Positions 3,770 through 5,525 of a stretch of 5,525 nt of DNA are shown in pieces (the stretch's first letter is position 1; the number at the start of each line of letters is the position of its first letter). The position numbers and the translations under genes are program-made. Under the pieces are notes generated by a model. The model searched no databases. It worked only from the letters and a program-made list of their open reading frames with translations, and was not told where the DNA came from. Source of the DNA: Actinomycetes bacterium (GTDB lineage Bacteria > Actinomycetota > Acidimicrobiia > Acidimicrobiales > Microtrichaceae); the NCBI GenBank assembly GCA_023392475.1, contig JAEVZA010000295.1, forward strand, positions 1 to 5,525, read 5' to 3'.

Positions 3770-5485
3770 ATGGCCGTTCCCATCATCCTGGCGGTGCATG
3801 ACGACCTCACCGCGCTGGCGGAGGTCGAGGAAGCGCTCCTCGAGCGGTACGCGAAGCGCTACCGCGTGATCTGCCTCCCGTCGGCCGAGGAGGCTCGCGC
3901 AGTGCTGACGGAGGCCGCTGCCTCCGAGGACGACGTCGCACTCGTGCTCGCCGCCCAGTGGCTGGCGGGTGGACCGACGGGCAGCGAGCTCCTCGACGAG
4001 GTCTGGTCGATGCACCCACGCACGCGGCGGGCGCTGCTCATCGAGTGGGGCGACTGGGGCCAGACCCCGACCGGACGGGCGATCTTCGACGGCATCTCCC
4101 GCGGCTGCTTCGACCACTACGTGGTGCGCCCCGCCGCGTCGCCCGACGAGATGTTCCACCAGACCATCTCCAGCATGCTGCTCGACTGGGCCGAGGCGAC
4201 CCGCTCGGCCCCCTACATGGTCCACATCGTCGGCGAGTCGTGGTCCGGACGGGCCTACGAGATCCGCGAGGCGCTGCAGGCCTGCGCGCTGCCGCACACG
4301 TTCTCGCTGGCCGACTCGCCCGAGGGCGAGGAGCTCGTCGCCGCCGCCGGCGACGGCATCGAGCTGCCGATGATGCTGTTCCCGAACGGCGCGATGTTGG
4401 TCAACCCCACGAACGCGGAGATCGCGGCCGCGGCGGGTGCGCCGATCGACCTCGCCATCGAGTCCTTCGACCTCACGGTCGTCGGATCCGGACCGGCCGG
4501 GCTGTCGGCGGCGGTGTACGGGGGATCGGAAGGCCTGAACACGGTGGTGGTCGACCGTGGCGGCATCGGCGGGCAGGCGAGCTCCAGCTCGCTCATCCGC
4601 AACTACCTCGGGTTCCCCCGAGGCGTCAGCGGCCGCCTGCTCGCCCGGTCCGCCTGGGAGCAGGCGTGGGTCTTCGGTGCGAAGTTCGCGTTCATGCGCA
4701 GCGTCACGAGCCTCGAGCGCGACGGCGACGAGCTGGTGCTCCGGTGCTCCGACGGCAACTCCGTCCGGACGCCCGCCGTGCTCCTCGCGATGGGAGCGAG
4801 CTACCGCCGGCTCGGCGTCCCCGCGCTGGAAGACCTCGTCGGCGCCGGCGTGTACTACGGCAGCACGAACTCCGAGGCGTCGTTCCTGGTCGGTCGCGAC
4901 GCGTTCGTCGTCGGCGGCGCCAACTCGGCCGGGCAGGCGGCGCTGCACCTCGCCAACTACGCCAGGAAGGTCACGCTCGTCGTCCGCGGCGACTCCCTGC
5001 GCGCCGGCATGTCCGAGTACCTCGTGAGCGAGATCGACGCCACGCCGAACATCGAGGTCCGACTCGGCACGAAGGTGGTCGACGGCGGTGGCCACGGCCG
5101 GCTCGAGCGGCTGGTGCTGGCCGACGTCGCGACCGGCGAGCAGACGACGGAGGTGGCGGACGCCCTGTTCCTGCTGATCGGCGCCCAGCCGTTCACGGAG
5201 TGGTTGCCGCCCGAGGTGGAGCGAGACGATCGAGGGTTCATCCTCACCGGCAACGACCTCCCCGCGGGGAGCTTCCCGCTCGACCGCGACCCGTTCCCCC
5301 TCGAGACGAGCATCCCCGGCGTGTTCGCGGCGGGCGACATCCGCCACGGTTCGGTGAAGCGCGTGGCCTCGGCCGTCGGCGAGGGCTCGATCGCCGTCCA
5401 GATGATCCACCGGTACTTCGCCGAGATCCGGTACGAGCCTCGCGGCCGGTCGGCCGACGTGTCCGGAGCGGTCGCAGGACCCTGA
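3770..5485 (+). CDS. Fused receiver-like / thioredoxin-like / thioredoxin reductase-like FAD oxidoreductase
   Basis: This 571-aa soluble protein has three domains. Residues 1-140 are a response-regulator receiver fold: the acidic pair D11-D12 is kept, but the phospho-acceptor position reads LAAQWL, with Ala62 where Asp belongs, and the 'KP' Lys is R120. Residues 148-225 are a glutaredoxin/thioredoxin-like fold with the LP-x-x-LF cis-Pro segment (P200) and no CxxC. Residues 232-555 are the reductase: FAD motif GSGPAG (239-244), GGIGGQ (264-269), NAD(P) motif GGANSAG (382-388), and the C-terminal FAD motif GVFAAGD (517-523). Where classical thioredoxin reductases have CAxCDG, this has GVYYGSTNSEA (360-370). 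The whole protein has only C35, C113, C172 and C326. Domain order and length match proteins annotated 'fused response regulator/thioredoxin-disulfide reductase'. It should bind FAD and a nicotinamide nucleotide; the acceptor is unknown. ATG 3770 is chosen because the receiver begins at once and a TAGGGT box lies 5 nt upstream. Confidence 0.93.
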   Translation: MAVPIILAVHDDLTALAEVEEALLERYAKRYRVICLPSAEEARAVLTEAAASEDDVALVLAAQWLAGGPTGSELLDEVWSMHPRTRRALLIEWGDWGQTPTGRAIFDGISRGCFDHYVVRPAASPDEMFHQTISSMLLDWAEATRSAPYMVHIVGESWSGRAYEIREALQACALPHTFSLADSPEGEELVAAAGDGIELPMMLFPNGAMLVNPTNAEIAAAAGAPIDLAIESFDLTVVGSGPAGLSAAVYGGSEGLNTVVVDRGGIGGQASSSSLIRNYLGFPRGVSGRLLARSAWEQAWVFGAKFAFMRSVTSLERDGDELVLRCSDGNSVRTPAVLLAMGASYRRLGVPALEDLVGAGVYYGSTNSEASFLVGRDAFVVGGANSAGQAALHLANYARKVTLVVRGDSLRAGMSEYLVSEIDATPNIEVRLGTKVVDGGGHGRLERLVLADVATGEQTTEVADALFLLIGAQPFTEWLPPEVERDDRGFILTGNDLPAGSFPLDRDPFPLETSIPGVFAAGDIRHGSVKRVASAVGEGSIAVQMIHRYFAEIRYEPRGRSADVSGAVAGP

Positions 5486-5503
5486 CCGGCGGACGCGGAA
5501 CGA

Positions 5504-5525
5504 CCCCTGGGCAGGAGCCCAGGGG
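5504..5525 (+). terminator. Perfect 9-bp hairpin after the reductase gene
   Basis: CCCCTGGGC (5504-5512) and GCCCAGGGG (5517-5525) form a perfect 9-bp stem with an AGGA tetraloop, starting 18 nt after the TGA of the reductase gene. Position and stability suit an intrinsic terminator. The window ends on the last stem base, so a following T-tract cannot be seen. Confidence 0.7.

Noticed and set aside
2939..5410. An 823-codon open frame on the minus strand
   Set aside because: It is antisense to the acetyltransferase and reductase genes, both of which have intact family motifs. Its translation is Arg/His/Asp/Val-rich with no domain; long antisense frames are expected at this GC content.
1..5525. 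CRISPR array, tRNA/rRNA, insertion sequence, toxin-antitoxin or phage defence module
   Set aside because: I found no regularly spaced direct repeats, no RNA gene signatures and no transposase or defence domains. The nucleotidyltransferase and XRE genes converge on opposite strands and each is better explained otherwise.

Overview
This window is very GC-rich, with third codon positions almost entirely G or C. It has short intergenic gaps, frequent GTG/ATG starts, and two genes whose start codon follows a TAnnnT box by only 5-7 nt with no Shine-Dalgarno, the pattern of leaderless transcripts. Together with the gene content (an XRE/DUF2975 pair, a receiver-thioredoxin reductase fusion, a Cys-rich membrane protein), this points to a high-GC actinobacterium. 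Acidimicrobiia or a relative is a guess, not a demonstration.

Layout. (1) 1-107 is non-coding; it starts with GC-rich hairpins and a run of nine G. (2) 108-893 (+) encodes an orphan nucleotidyltransferase-fold protein. (3) It converges on a two-gene minus-strand operon, 1669-918: a four-helix DUF2975 membrane protein followed, with a 1-nt overlap, by a short XRE (YozG-like) regulator. (4) 1670-1873 is a divergent control region. It holds two 17-bp dyads of the same design, centred 21 bp apart, just upstream of the operon start. (5) 1874-3044 (+) encodes a 44-aa proline-rich small protein with a strong ribosome binding site. It abuts a 344-aa protein with Cys/His clusters, one membrane helix and an external domain carrying two cysteines. 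(6) 3167-3661 (+) encodes a GNAT acetyltransferase. (7) 3770-5485 (+) encodes a three-domain receiver / thioredoxin-like / FAD-NAD(P) reductase fusion, followed by a perfect hairpin at the window edge.

How the genes relate. The minus-strand pair is a recognised two-gene module and is probably autoregulated through the dyads. The 44-aa and 344-aa genes look translationally coupled. The acetyltransferase and the reductase each appear to have their own promoter, so they are neighbours rather than an operon. The reductase fusion has lost the receiver phospho-acceptor Asp and has no CxxC in any domain, so it is unlikely to be a phosphorylated response regulator or a classical disulfide reductase.

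I see no RNA genes, CRISPR arrays, insertion sequences or prophage genes. The least explained items are the 344-aa Cys-rich membrane protein with its small partner, the paired operators, and the degenerate sensory fusion.
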